Below, piece by piece: positions 26,283 to 36,238 of a stretch of DNA of 64,000 nt. Under the pieces are notes generated by a model. It was not told where the DNA came from, searched no databases, and saw only the letters and a list, made by a program, of their open reading frames with translations. The DNA is from Dyella_B acidisoli (GTDB lineage: Bacteria; Pseudomonadota; Gammaproteobacteria; Xanthomonadales; Rhodanobacteraceae). The stretch covers positions 4,464,001 through 4,528,000 of the forward strand of contig NZ_CP064031.1 of NCBI RefSeq assembly GCF_049532895.1, written 5' to 3'. The position numbers were made by a program, and so were the translations under genes. The number at the start of each line of letters is the position of its first letter. Positions within the stretch are counted from its first letter, which is position 1.

Positions 26283-27373
26283 TCACGTCAAAATCCTTGC
26301 GGGGGAAAAGGTCGCATCCGGGCGCATATGGCAACTAACCCCACAGGAATCAAGCCCCAGGGGTACGACGTGCATACCGGCCGAAACAATGACGCGTCCA
26401 AATGTCGCCAACCTTTCCGCGTTTTCGGCAAAAACAACTCCGAAGTCGCCGCCCGCGCCGCAAGGCTTATAGCTGACATCGGTGCCGGAAGCCATATCGG
26501 CCAGCTGTTTTTGTGCGGGAGAATAGATTTCCAGACCACACGCGGCACCAAAACGCTGCAACCCCAGGGCGTATTCTTTTGTAAGGCCAATGAAAGATGG
26601 CATGTCCTGCCGCTTCAGCGCATCGATCGCAGCCACGGAAACGGTGCTCAGTTCGTTCATATGCGCGGCATATTGGTCCGCATGGCCTTGACGCCATTGC
26701 GCCAGCCGCAGCAACGAATTGCTGGTGGACACGGACTGGCCCGACCACACGAACAGGCAATGCAGGCCATCCGTCGACATGGCTTCGTAAGTGGGCTCGC
26801 GCGCCTGACCAACCAGCTGATAGCCGATCAAGCCACCCGCCACGCTTGCCGCCACATCGACACCACTGCCGCGGCCACCTTGCCAATCGCCATGCATGTG
26901 CAGCAGCCGGCGCATCCATTGCGTGCGATCGGCGATCACCTCATCGTGACCGGCATACGTTGCCAAGGCTGAAGCAAGCGCCACGGTCAGCGCGGCGCTC
27001 GAACCAAGCCCGAGCTTCGAGACGCCGTCCGTATGAAAGAAGCCGGACGTATCAAGATGCAGATCGAAACCTTTGCCCGACGTCGGCACGAGGCCTTCGC
27101 GCAGCATGCCATGCCACACATGATCGACCAGCGTCAGCTTGGCCTTGCTTGCTTCATCGCACTGCCACTGCCACTCGCCGTTCTGATCGATCAGTGCACG
27201 CGCGCCGTGGATGCCAAGATCGGGTGCATACACGTCGCATGCATGATCCTCGCGCGCAACGATACGTACGTTGGCGCGACGATCCACGGCCTGTACCAGT
27301 GCGCGCGCGCCTTCCAGTACCGCGTAATCGCCGAGGAGAACCAGCTTGGCGGGAGCGCTGGCGGTGACTTCCA

Positions 27374-27374
<1 letters not shown>
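26283..27374 (-). CDS. GHMP-family kinase, probable phosphomevalonate kinase
   Basis: A 363-residue GHMP kinase with APAKLVLLGDYAVLEG (7-22), the ATP loop KLGLGSSAALTVALASALA and a C-terminal KPCGAGGDFGVVF. These match phosphomevalonate kinases, which make mevalonate-5-diphosphate. Its place directly between mvaD and the HMGR/mevalonate kinase fusion fills the only missing kinase step. GTG 27377 and ATG 27374 are adjacent; ATG overlaps the mvaD stop by one base. A mevalonate-3-kinase role is less likely because a classical diphosphomevalonate decarboxylase is next door. Confidence 0.87.
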
Positions 27375-28402
<1,028 letters not shown>

Positions 28403-28457
28403 GACGTCTCGCTGGGGAAAGAAACTCGGTACTCGTTCGTATGGACAGCCGGATGCG

Positions 28458-29003
28458 TTACTTGTCCGGCGTATCCGGCACGAACGGCAATTGGCCTGAA
28501 GCGGGCGTCCTCATGGTGACCCGACTCCACACGGTACTGCCGCCGAACAGGCTGATACCGATGTAGCCATGCAGCTGCAACCGGTTCAGGCTGCGCAGCC
28601 GAACCCAACAATTATAAATGCGGCCATCGTCCGAGTTATAGACATGGCCGTGCTCCCACTTTTCGCTGTCCGGCTCGAACTTGAGGCCGGTAAGTAACCT
28701 GAGCCCGGTCAACGGCCTCGCACGCAGGGCCGGATTGGGGTTATTGCGATCGGTAACGATCTTGCCATTGAGCGCCGGGCCATCCTCCGGGCCGTAGGTA
28801 TCATGCAGCTGCCAAAGGATGTAGCCCTGGTATTCGTCACCGACCTGTTCGATGTGGATGACGGCGTCGCGGCTTTCCACCAGCCAATCACCGACGATGT
28901 CTGACGGTGTCGGCGCATAAGGGGCCGCATTGCCATGACCAGAGAGGCTGCACAACAGCACAAAAACCAGCGCACCCGCCCACGTACGGCATCGCCCACT
29001 CAT
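28458..29003 (-). CDS. DUF2147-family secreted protein
   Basis: A 181-residue exported protein. A signal peptide (about 1-27, ending GHGNAA) precedes a small beta-rich domain starting IVGDWLVESRDAVIHIEQVGD and ending in a LHGYIGISLFGGSTVW-type segment, the pattern of the DUF2147 family. Function is unknown. ATG 29003 gives the signal peptide; the frame extends to 29132 without support. It is 55 bp upstream of mvaD on the same strand and divergent from hpnI, so it may share the promoter of the mevalonate run. Confidence 0.78.
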   Translation of the reverse strand: MSGRCRTWAGALVFVLLCSLSGHGNAAPYAPTPSDIVGDWLVESRDAVIHIEQVGDEYQGYILWQLHDTYGPEDGPALNGKIVTDRNNPNPALRARPLTGLRLLTGLKFEPDSEKWEHGHVYNSDDGRIYNCWVRLRSLNRLQLHGYIGISLFGGSTVWSRVTMRTPASGQLPFVPDTPDK

Positions 29004-29085
29004 CGCGCGCCCTCTTGCATGATCGAGGAACGGCCCCCATGTGGGCACGCTTCGTGTCGACTGATTGCCGGTAGCATTAACGTCT

Positions 29086-30237
29086 ATGTCCTTGAGTTGG
29101 TTGGTCGACACCTTGCCTCGTGCATTAGGCATCGCACTCGCATTTGCCGCGACAGGCTATGCCTGGGTCGCGCTATGGGCTGCGATGAAAGGATTGCGAA
29201 AGGCACGCCAAGCTCCCACTGCCAACCCGCCGCAGCCGGCGAGTGTACTCAAGCCGCTGCATGGTGCCGAGCCCAGGCTGTACGAAAACCTGCGCAGTTT
29301 CTGCCTGCAGACGCATCCGGATTACCAACTGGTGTTCGGCGTGCGCGATCCGGATGATTCGGCTATCGCCGTGGTCGAGCGCCTGCGCCTGGAATTCCCG
29401 CAGCGTTCCATCGCCTTGGCCGTCGATCCGCGCGTGCATGGCGCGAACTTCAAGGTCAGCAATCTCATGAACATGCTGCCGCATGCACAACATGATTTGC
29501 TGGTGCTGGCCGATGCAGATATCCATGTAAGGCCCGACTATCTGACGCGTGTCACCGCACCGCTGGCCGATCCCGGCGTGGGTATCGTTACCTGCCTCTA
29601 CTACGGCATCCCAACACCTTCGTTCTGGTCGCGGCTCGGCCGTCTATTCATCGACGACTGGTTCGCACCTTCCGTGAAGCTTTCACATGCATTCGGTTCC
29701 ACGCGCTTTGCATTCGGCTCGACCATTGCCCTGCGTCGCGATGTGTTGCAGACGATTGGCGGTTTCGAAGCACTGCGCGACACGTTGGCCGACGATTTCT
29801 GGCTGGGCGAGCTGACCCGCCGCGCCGGATTGCGCACGGTGCTGTCGGATGTGGTCGTCGGCACGGATGTCGGCGAAAGCAAGCTGAAAGATTTGTGGTC
29901 GCACGAACTGCGCTGGCTGCGCACCATCCGTTCGATTGCACCCGCCGGTTTCGCCATGACGTTTGTGTGTTTTACGTCACCGTTATTGCTGCTGGGACTA
30001 TCCCTGGCACCAGGGCCGATCACCGCGGGGTTAACTCTGCTCGGTGGCGCCGCGCGGGTTTTGCTACACTTTTTGCAGCGGCGCATCAGCGATCAAGCCT
30101 TCGCCTGGCATGAAGTCCTGTTGATTCCCCTCCGCGACACCTTATTGCTGATGGAATGGGCAGCCGCCCTCGCCGGTTGGCAGGTAAGATGGCGCGGTCA
30201 GGTATTGCATGCACGTGGCGACGGTTCAGCGCCGTAG
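29086..30237 (+). CDS. hpnI: Hopanoid glycosyltransferase HpnI
   Basis: A 383-residue membrane GT2 enzyme of the ceramide-glucosyltransferase type. HpnI transfers N-acetylglucosamine to bacteriohopanetetrol. An N-terminal TM helix is followed by the catalytic domain with SVLKPLHGAEP, VLADADIHVRPDYL (DxD), a late ADDFWLGELTRRAG and ELRWLRTIR (Q/RxxRW-type motif), then C-terminal TM helices. ATG 29086 is preferred over TTG 29065. It opens the plus-strand hpnI-hpnJ-hpnK-hpnL group. Confidence 0.92.
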   Translation: MSLSWLVDTLPRALGIALAFAATGYAWVALWAAMKGLRKARQAPTANPPQPASVLKPLHGAEPRLYENLRSFCLQTHPDYQLVFGVRDPDDSAIAVVERLRLEFPQRSIALAVDPRVHGANFKVSNLMNMLPHAQHDLLVLADADIHVRPDYLTRVTAPLADPGVGIVTCLYYGIPTPSFWSRLGRLFIDDWFAPSVKLSHAFGSTRFAFGSTIALRRDVLQTIGGFEALRDTLADDFWLGELTRRAGLRTVLSDVVVGTDVGESKLKDLWSHELRWLRTIRSIAPAGFAMTFVCFTSPLLLLGLSLAPGPITAGLTLLGGAARVLLHFLQRRISDQAFAWHEVLLIPLRDTLLLMEWAAALAGWQVRWRGQVLHARGDGSAP

Positions 30238-30311
30238 ACTATTTAGCCGATTGAATGTCTGAACTATCTGCTGTCCCCGGGCACTGAACGCCCCCGCAGG
30301 AGTCTTCCGTA

Positions 30312-31739
30312 ATGAAAACGCTTTTTCTGCAAGCTCCTTCCTTCGATGGCTTTGATGGCGGCGCCGGTTCGCGCTACCAGGCCAAACGCGAGATCAAGAG
30401 CTTCTGGTATCCCACCTGGCTGGCGCAGCCGGCGGCAATGGTCCCCGACTCGCGCGTGCTCGATGCGCCTGCCGACGAGATCTCGGTGGAAGACAGCTTG
30501 AAGATCGCCGAGGGTTACGACCTGGTGATCATCCACACCAGCACGCCTTCGTTCCCCACCGATGCCAAGTTCGCCGAGCTGCTCAAGGAGCGCAAGCCGA
30601 ACGTACTGATCGGCCTGGTCGGCGCGAAGGTCGCGGTGGACCCCACCGGTTCGCTCACCGCATCACGCGCGATCGATTTCGTGGCACGCGAAGAGTTCGA
30701 CTACACCTGCAAGGAAGTAGCCGAAGGCCGTCCGTTCGAAAGCATCACCGGCATCAGCTACCACTTGGCTGATGGCACCGTGCAGCACAATCCGCCGCGC
30801 GCGATGATCGAGAACATGGACGATCTGCCCTTCGTGGCGCCGATCTACAAGCGCGACCTGAAGATCAGCAATTACTTCATCGGGTATCTCAACTATCCGT
30901 ACGTGTCGATCTACACGGGTCGCGGCTGCCGCTCCAAGTGCACGTTCTGCCTGTGGCCTCAAACGGTCGGCGGCCATCGCTACCGCACGCGCTCGGCCGC
31001 GAACGTGCTGGCCGAGGCGAAGTGGATCAAGGAGAACATGCCCGAAGTGAAGGAGCTGATGTTCGACGACGACACCTTCACCGACAGCTCCAACATGGAG
31101 CGCGTGCATGAGATCGCGCGCGGCCTTGGCGCCATGGGCTGGACCTGGTCCTGCAACGCGAAAGCGAACGTGCCCTACGAGTCGCTGAAGATCATGAAGG
31201 AAAACGGTCTGCGCCTGTTGCTTGTGGGTTACGAGTCGGGCGACGACCAGATTCTGCACAACATCAAGAAGGGCCTGCGCACCGACATCGCGCGCCGCTT
31301 CACCGAAGACTGTCGCAAGCTCGGCGTCACCATCCATGGCACCTTCATCCTTGGCTTGCCGGGCGAAACGAAAGAAACGATCGACAAGACGATCCAGTTC
31401 GCCAAGGAAATCAATCCGCACACCATCCAGGTGTCGCTGGCGGCACCGTACCCGGGCACCTCGCTGTACAAGCAGGCGGTTGAGAACGGCTGGCTGAAGG
31501 AAAACGAAGCGGTCAACCTCGTCAACGACAAGGGCGTGCAGTTGGCGCTGATCGAATACCCGCATCTGTCGAAGCAGGAAATTTTCCACGGCGTGGAGAA
31601 GTTCTACCGGGCTTTCTATTTCCGCCCGTCGAAGATTTGGGAAATCGTGAAAGAAATGCTGATGAGCTGGGACATGATGAAGCGCCGTCTGCGTGAAGGC
31701 GTGGAGTTCTTCCGTTTCTTGCGCGCACACGAAGCCTGA
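30312..31739 (+). CDS. hpnJ: Hopanoid radical SAM protein HpnJ
   Basis: A 475-residue B12-binding-type radical SAM protein. An N-terminal cobalamin-binding-like domain is followed by the cluster cysteines C206, C210 and C213 (RGCRSKCTFC). HpnJ is thought to contract the amino-sugar ring to the cyclitol ether of complex hopanoids. GGAG nine bases before the ATG supports the start. Length and sequence match HpnJ in other hopanoid producers, and the neighbours hpnI and hpnK supply its substrate. Confidence 0.94.
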   Translation: MKTLFLQAPSFDGFDGGAGSRYQAKREIKSFWYPTWLAQPAAMVPDSRVLDAPADEISVEDSLKIAEGYDLVIIHTSTPSFPTDAKFAELLKERKPNVLIGLVGAKVAVDPTGSLTASRAIDFVAREEFDYTCKEVAEGRPFESITGISYHLADGTVQHNPPRAMIENMDDLPFVAPIYKRDLKISNYFIGYLNYPYVSIYTGRGCRSKCTFCLWPQTVGGHRYRTRSAANVLAEAKWIKENMPEVKELMFDDDTFTDSSNMERVHEIARGLGAMGWTWSCNAKANVPYESLKIMKENGLRLLLVGYESGDDQILHNIKKGLRTDIARRFTEDCRKLGVTIHGTFILGLPGETKETIDKTIQFAKEINPHTIQVSLAAPYPGTSLYKQAVENGWLKENEAVNLVNDKGVQLALIEYPHLSKQEIFHGVEKFYRAFYFRPSKIWEIVKEMLMSWDMMKRRLREGVEFFRFLRAHEA

Positions 31740-31745
31740 TCCATC

Positions 31746-31833
31746 CGTCATTCCGGCGCCGACCGGAGTCCAGTCAGGGAACGCGACGTTTGCGGTTTCT
31801 CGATACTGGATTCCGGCCTGCGCCGGATTGACG
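31746..31833. repeat. CGTCATTCCGGCG palindromic repeat between hpnJ and hpnK
   Basis: Arms CGTCATTCCGGCG (31746-31758) and CGCCGGATTGACG (31821-31833) match with one mismatch. The interior carries weaker inverted AGTCCAGT / ACTGGATTCC sequences. It fills most of the 121-bp gap between two genes of the same operon. It may modulate read-through or mRNA stability; it lacks a T-run terminator. Confidence 0.55.
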
Positions 31834-31860
31834 TTTTAAGCGGGACACTTTTTAGACACC

Positions 31861-32700
31861 GTGCCAATCTCTGCCACGCCAACGACGCGTCCGCGCCTCA
31901 TCGTCACTGCCGACGATTTCGGTTTGCATGAGGCTGTCAACGAAGCCGTGGAACGCGGCTATCGCGACGGCGTGCTGCGCGCTGCAAGCCTGATGGTCGC
32001 AGCGCCAGCCGTTGCCGACGCCGTGGCGCGCGCCAAACAGAATTCCGGCCTTGCCGTAGGGTTGCATCTGGTACTCGCCGATGGGCGTGCGATGCTTTCA
32101 CCATCGCGTATTCCCGACCTGGTAGATGGTCAAGGCATGTTCGATTCGAACATGGTGCGCAACGGTTTTCGCTTCTTCTTCCTGCCTCATGTGCGACGTC
32201 AGCTTGCCGACGAAATTCGCGCACAATTCGAAGCGTTCGCGGCGACCGGGCTGAAGCTCGATCACGTCAATGCGCACAAGCATTTCCACCTGCATCCCAC
32301 CATCCTCACACTGATGCTGACCATCGGACGCGAATACGGCGTGCGCGCCATCCGCCTGCCCTCGGAGCCCGGCATGGGTCCGTGGCTGAAACCATGGTTG
32401 GCGCTGATGCGTTGGCGGCTGGATAGCGCGGGCGTTGCCTACAACGATCACGTGTTCGGCCTCCGCCATAGCGGCGGCATGGACGAGACGGTGATGCTGG
32501 ATATTTTGCGCAAGCTGCCAGATGGCCTGTCCGAGGTCTATCTACACCCGGCCTCGCACGGGCACATTACCGACAGCATGTCCGCGTATCGGCATGCCGA
32601 CGAACTCGCCGCGTTGCTGTCGCCGAGCGTGCGCAAAGTGATCGCCGAACGCTACCAACTCTGCGATGGCTTCTCCGATCCGGCGGCGGTCACAGCATGA
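31861..32700 (+). CDS. hpnK: Hopanoid deacetylase HpnK (YdjC family)
   Basis: A 279-residue carbohydrate deacetylase of the ChbG/YdjC family. Metal-site motifs are RLIVTADDFG (D18/D19) and the His cluster DHVNAHKHFHLHP. HpnK removes the acetyl group from the GlcNAc-type hopanoid made by HpnI, giving the amine that HpnJ needs. The start is a GTG. The stop overlaps hpnL by four bases (ATGA). Confidence 0.92.
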   Translation: MPISATPTTRPRLIVTADDFGLHEAVNEAVERGYRDGVLRAASLMVAAPAVADAVARAKQNSGLAVGLHLVLADGRAMLSPSRIPDLVDGQGMFDSNMVRNGFRFFFLPHVRRQLADEIRAQFEAFAATGLKLDHVNAHKHFHLHPTILTLMLTIGREYGVRAIRLPSEPGMGPWLKPWLALMRWRLDSAGVAYNDHVFGLRHSGGMDETVMLDILRKLPDGLSEVYLHPASHGHITDSMSAYRHADELAALLSPSVRKVIAERYQLCDGFSDPAAVTA

Positions 32701-33722
32701 ACATGAAATTGCTCAGTTATATCGCCGGCATCCTCGGTTTGGGTGTCGCCATCGCGCTGGTGGCGCATCAGGGTTGGGGCGAAATCGCCGCAGCCATCGA
32801 TCGCGCCGGCTGGCCATTGCTGTGGTTGCTGCCGTTCCATGTACTGCCGCTGTTGTTCGACGTCATCGGCTGGCGCGTATTGATCGCACCGCGCGATCCG
32901 CAGCGGCAAGCTACGTTGCCGTTTCTCTTCTGGGTGGCCGCCATCCGCGAGGCCAGCAATCGCCTGCTGCCAGTGGCAAACATCGGCGGCGAGATCATCG
33001 GCATACGATTGGTGAAATGGCGCGGCATCGGCGGTGCCGCTGCTGCGGCCAGCGTGATCATGGAAGTGTTGCTGACCCTGGTGAACCAGTATCTGTTCAC
33101 CGCGCTGGGCATCATCCTGCTGATCGAGCTGACGCAAAGCATCAGTGCCTTCAGCACGGTGATCTCCGCCCTCGCCGCGAGCCTGCCGCTGCCGATCTTC
33201 CTGATCATCATCCTGCGCCACGGCAAAGTGTTTTCGCGCCTGGAAGGCTTCGCGGAGAAATTGCTGGGCGGCCGTTCCAAGCTCACTGAACTCATCGACG
33301 GCACGAATCTGGATCTGGAGATTCGCGAGCAATATTCGCACCCGCTGCGCCTCATCGTGGCGACCGGCTGGCAGTTCCTCGGCTACGTGGTGGGCAGTTT
33401 CGAAACCTGGCTGGCGCTGCATTTGCTCGGCTATCCGATCAGCGTATGGGATGCGATTGCGATTGAAGCCGTCACGCAGGCGCTGCGTCACATCATTTTC
33501 GTAGTGCCAGCCGGCCTTGGCGTGCAAGAAGGCGGATTGGTGCTGTTCGGCAACATGATCGGCCTGCCGGCAGAAGCGGCCGTTGCGTTGTCGCTGGTCA
33601 AGCGTATGCGCGAAGTGGCGTTCGGCGTGCCGGCACTGATCTCCTGGCAATGGGCCGAAACGCGCAGGTTGTATGCGGGTTCTTCCACCCGGGTCAGCCG
33701 TCCATCTGAAGAGAACCAATGA
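32697..33722 (+). CDS. hpnL: Hopanoid membrane protein HpnL
   Basis: A 341-residue protein with about eight TM helices, belonging to the lysylphosphatidylglycerol synthase-like membrane family named HpnL in hopanoid clusters. It is probably a flippase- or transporter-like factor in hopanoid maturation, but no activity is established. ATGA overlaps join it to hpnK before it and to the ferritin-like gene after it, which argues for one operon. Confidence 0.9.
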   Translation: MNMKLLSYIAGILGLGVAIALVAHQGWGEIAAAIDRAGWPLLWLLPFHVLPLLFDVIGWRVLIAPRDPQRQATLPFLFWVAAIREASNRLLPVANIGGEIIGIRLVKWRGIGGAAAAASVIMEVLLTLVNQYLFTALGIILLIELTQSISAFSTVISALAASLPLPIFLIIILRHGKVFSRLEGFAEKLLGGRSKLTELIDGTNLDLEIREQYSHPLRLIVATGWQFLGYVVGSFETWLALHLLGYPISVWDAIAIEAVTQALRHIIFVVPAGLGVQEGGLVLFGNMIGLPAEAAVALSLVKRMREVAFGVPALISWQWAETRRLYAGSSTRVSRPSEENQ

Positions 33723-34726
33723 TGACGTTCGAACACGACGCTTTTGACCCAGAAGCACTAGTGCCCGGCTATCACGAGCCGGTGCTGCCCGAAGGGGAGC
33801 CGGATGCAGCCACCATCGCCGCATCCGAGACGCGCACGCGGCGTTGGTCGAGCAATGAGCGGGAACGTCTCAAGTACGGCTCGAACATGCACAAGCAGAT
33901 GATGTGCCGCATGTTCGAAGAAACCTTCAACCCGTATCGGCCGTCGGTGCTCAAATGGCCGACGCTGGATGAAGCGGCCCTGCATCGCATCACCTCGCTG
34001 CCGATCTGGGATATCGCCGTGCAGACCGAGGGCAAGGCCCGCCTGCGCATGGCTGCCTACGCGCGCACGATCACCGATCCGGAGATGCGCAACGCGCTGG
34101 CGCAGAACGCGTGGGAAGAAAACCGCCACAAGGAAGTGCTTTCCAAGATGGTGCAGCACTACGGCATTCCGCTGGTGCCGGAGCCGCCGTACGAATATCC
34201 GAAAGACCCGGAATGGGCCTATCTGGTAACGGGTTACAGCGAATGCATCGATAGCTTTTTCGCGTTCGGCTTGTTCAAGGTGGCACATGATTCAGGCCTG
34301 TTTCCGCCCGAACTGATCGACACCTTCGAGCCGGTGATGCAGGAGGAATGCCGGCATATCCTGTTGTTCGCCAACTGGGTGGCGTGGCATCGCAGGAACC
34401 TCAACCTGCTCCAGCGCATCGCCTTCGAATGGAAAGTATTCCGCGTGTGGTGGTTCCTCGGGATGGAACGCATGGAACTCGCCAAGAGCCTGGATGGCGA
34501 CGGCAACGAACACGCGCAGGATAACAACTTCACCGTCACCGGCGCGCAGTCCATGACGGAGCAGGATTTGAGCGTGGCGGAGTTGATGGCAACGTGTGTC
34601 AGTGAAAACGATCGCCGTTTTGCAGGCTACGATCAACGCCTGCTGCGGCCGACTACGATGCCGTTCCTGGTGAAGTGTGCGTTGCCGGTATTGCGGTTTT
34701 TCGAGCGGCGCAAGCAGAAGAAATAA
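33719..34726 (+). CDS. Ferritin-like diiron protein of the hopanoid operon
   Basis: A 335-residue helical protein. It shows a full two-iron ligand pattern: E104 (VQTEGKARL), E134-x-x-H137 (WEENRHKEV), E175 (GYSECIDSF) and E210-x-x-H213 (QEECRHILL). This is the layout of ferritin-like oxidases and oxygenases. I recognise no named family. The ATG overlaps the hpnL stop (ATGA), so it is translated with hpnK and hpnL. A role in oxidising or desaturating a hopanoid, or in acting on its side chain, is a reasonable inference. There is no signal peptide; a cytosolic or peripheral location is likely. It could instead be a stress ferritin-like protein. Confidence 0.8.
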   Translation: MMTFEHDAFDPEALVPGYHEPVLPEGEPDAATIAASETRTRRWSSNERERLKYGSNMHKQMMCRMFEETFNPYRPSVLKWPTLDEAALHRITSLPIWDIAVQTEGKARLRMAAYARTITDPEMRNALAQNAWEENRHKEVLSKMVQHYGIPLVPEPPYEYPKDPEWAYLVTGYSECIDSFFAFGLFKVAHDSGLFPPELIDTFEPVMQEECRHILLFANWVAWHRRNLNLLQRIAFEWKVFRVWWFLGMERMELAKSLDGDGNEHAQDNNFTVTGAQSMTEQDLSVAELMATCVSENDRRFAGYDQRLLRPTTMPFLVKCALPVLRFFERRKQKK

Positions 34727-34740
34727 ACCTACGGCGTAAT

Positions 34741-34840
34741 CCACACGGGCCGTCATTCCCGCGGAAGCGGGAATCCATCCTCGCTTTTCGCATCAGAGAA
34801 AAATGGATTCCCGCTTTCGCGGGAATGGCGGCCCGTGTGG
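34741..34840. repeat. Paired CGTCATTCCCGC-GCGGGAATCCAT palindromic repeat
   Basis: Two 38-base arms (34741-34778 and 34803-34840) are near-perfect inverted copies. Each arm itself contains an inner palindrome around TTCCCGC/GCGGGAA. Together they can fold into a cruciform or a long hairpin. They lie between the converging ferritin-like gene and hpnA. The same CGTCATTCCCGCG unit occurs at 45619-45663. Confidence 0.8.
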
Positions 34841-34862
34841 GTTATTGAGCGAGCAGGCAACT

Positions 34863-35843
34863 TCAGTGCGACTGCTGCTGAAACCACCGCACCGCATCTT
34901 CCAGCGCCAAGCGCGCCGGCCGCGCTGTATACCCCAGCTCACGCTCTGCCTTGGCGCTGGTAAAAAACATGCGTTTCTTGGACATGCGCACTTCTTCGAC
35001 CGTAGCGATCGGATGCATGCCGGTCACCCTGGCCCAGGCTTCGGCAACATAAGCCACCGGCATCACCGCTGCGTGCGGCAGACGCACCTTCGGCGGCGAG
35101 CGCCCGGCGATATCGGCGATCTCGGTCAGCACTTCACGCAGGCTCATGTTGAAACCGCCGAGGATGTAGCGCTCGCCGACCACGCCGTGTTCGTGCGCCA
35201 GCCAATGCCCCTCGGCCACGTCTTCCACGTGCACGATGTTGAGGCCGGTATCGACATAGGCCGGCAGGCGTCCTGCCATCGCGTCACGCACGATGCGGCC
35301 GGTGGGCGTGGGCTTGATGTCGTACGGACCGATTGGCGTGGACGGATTGACGATCACTACCGGTGTGCCTTCCGCCGCGAGCTGCCGGGCCACTTCCTCG
35401 GCCAGAAACTTGGAGCGCTTGTAGTGGCCGATCATGTCGTCCACGGTGACCGGCGTGGTTTCACCGCCAGGTGTGCCGTCCTTGGGAATGCCCAGCGTGG
35501 CCACGCTGCTGGTGTAGACGATGCGCTTTACGCCAACACGCTTGGCCGCTTCCAGAATCGCGCGCGTGCCATCAACATTGGCGCGGTAGAGTTCCGAAGG
35601 ATCAGGTGCCCACAAGCGGTAATCGGCGGCAACATGGAACAGCGCATCGCAGCCATCGCAAGCGGGCAGCAAGCTTTCCGGCCGGGTAAGGTCGCCTTCG
35701 ACCACTTCCACGTCCAGGCCCTGGAGATTGCTGCGACTCGAGCCCGCACGCGCCAGCACGCGGACGCTGTGGCCGTCGCGCAACAGACGGCGCGCCATCG
35801 CCGAACCGACGAATCCGGTGGCTCCGGTAACCAGCGCTCTCAC
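34863..35843 (-). CDS. hpnA: Hopanoid-associated sugar epimerase HpnA
   Basis: A 326-residue extended SDR. The NAD-binding ALVTGATGFVGSAMARRL (residues 3-20) and the catalytic YKRSK are present. HpnA occurs in many hopanoid clusters; its substrate is unproven. GTG 35843 gives the usual family start (V/M-RALVTG). ATG 35870 would add nine residues. It converges on the hpnI-to-ferritin operon and diverges from squalene synthase across a 395-bp region. Confidence 0.9.
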   Translation of the reverse strand: MRALVTGATGFVGSAMARRLLRDGHSVRVLARAGSSRSNLQGLDVEVVEGDLTRPESLLPACDGCDALFHVAADYRLWAPDPSELYRANVDGTRAILEAAKRVGVKRIVYTSSVATLGIPKDGTPGGETTPVTVDDMIGHYKRSKFLAEEVARQLAAEGTPVVIVNPSTPIGPYDIKPTPTGRIVRDAMAGRLPAYVDTGLNIVHVEDVAEGHWLAHEHGVVGERYILGGFNMSLREVLTEIADIAGRSPPKVRLPHAAVMPVAYVAEAWARVTGMHPIATVEEVRMSKKRMFFTSAKAERELGYTARPARLALEDAVRWFQQQSH

Positions 35844-36238
35844 GATGCAATCACCCTGATGACGAACCATGGCGCGCAGGGAACGAGAACACGCGCCTTC
35901 GAAGAAGTTGGGATGGTCATCCGGCGATTATGGATGAAAATCGCATACCGATGCTGCAGCGCTCGGGTCGGCGCACACCGTCCTTCCGTCGCCATCCTTT
36001 CATGAGCATTTCAACGCTGAGGGTCTGAGCTGCATCTTCTGGAACGATGCAGACTTGTCCATGCACCCTATGTGCTTCAGCATATTGCGATGCCCACCCC
36101 ACCCTGCCAGCCCCGAGCCAGCCGCATCGTGCGCATATCATCCAAGCCATCTGCCCGCGTAAACGTCGCGCATGGAACCAACATGTCGGATTCGTACCCG
36201 TATGGGTGTGTCATAATTCCGGTGCTCGAGGCATATCC
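35844..36238. other. 395-bp intergenic region between hpnA and squalene synthase
   Basis: The divergent promoter region for hpnA and the squalene synthase-cyclase-hpnG operon. I see no gene or clear hairpin. A CATAAT at 36212-36217, just upstream of the squalene synthase ATG, could be a -10 element, but no good -35 is evident. Open frames crossing the region look like shadows. Confidence 0.5.
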
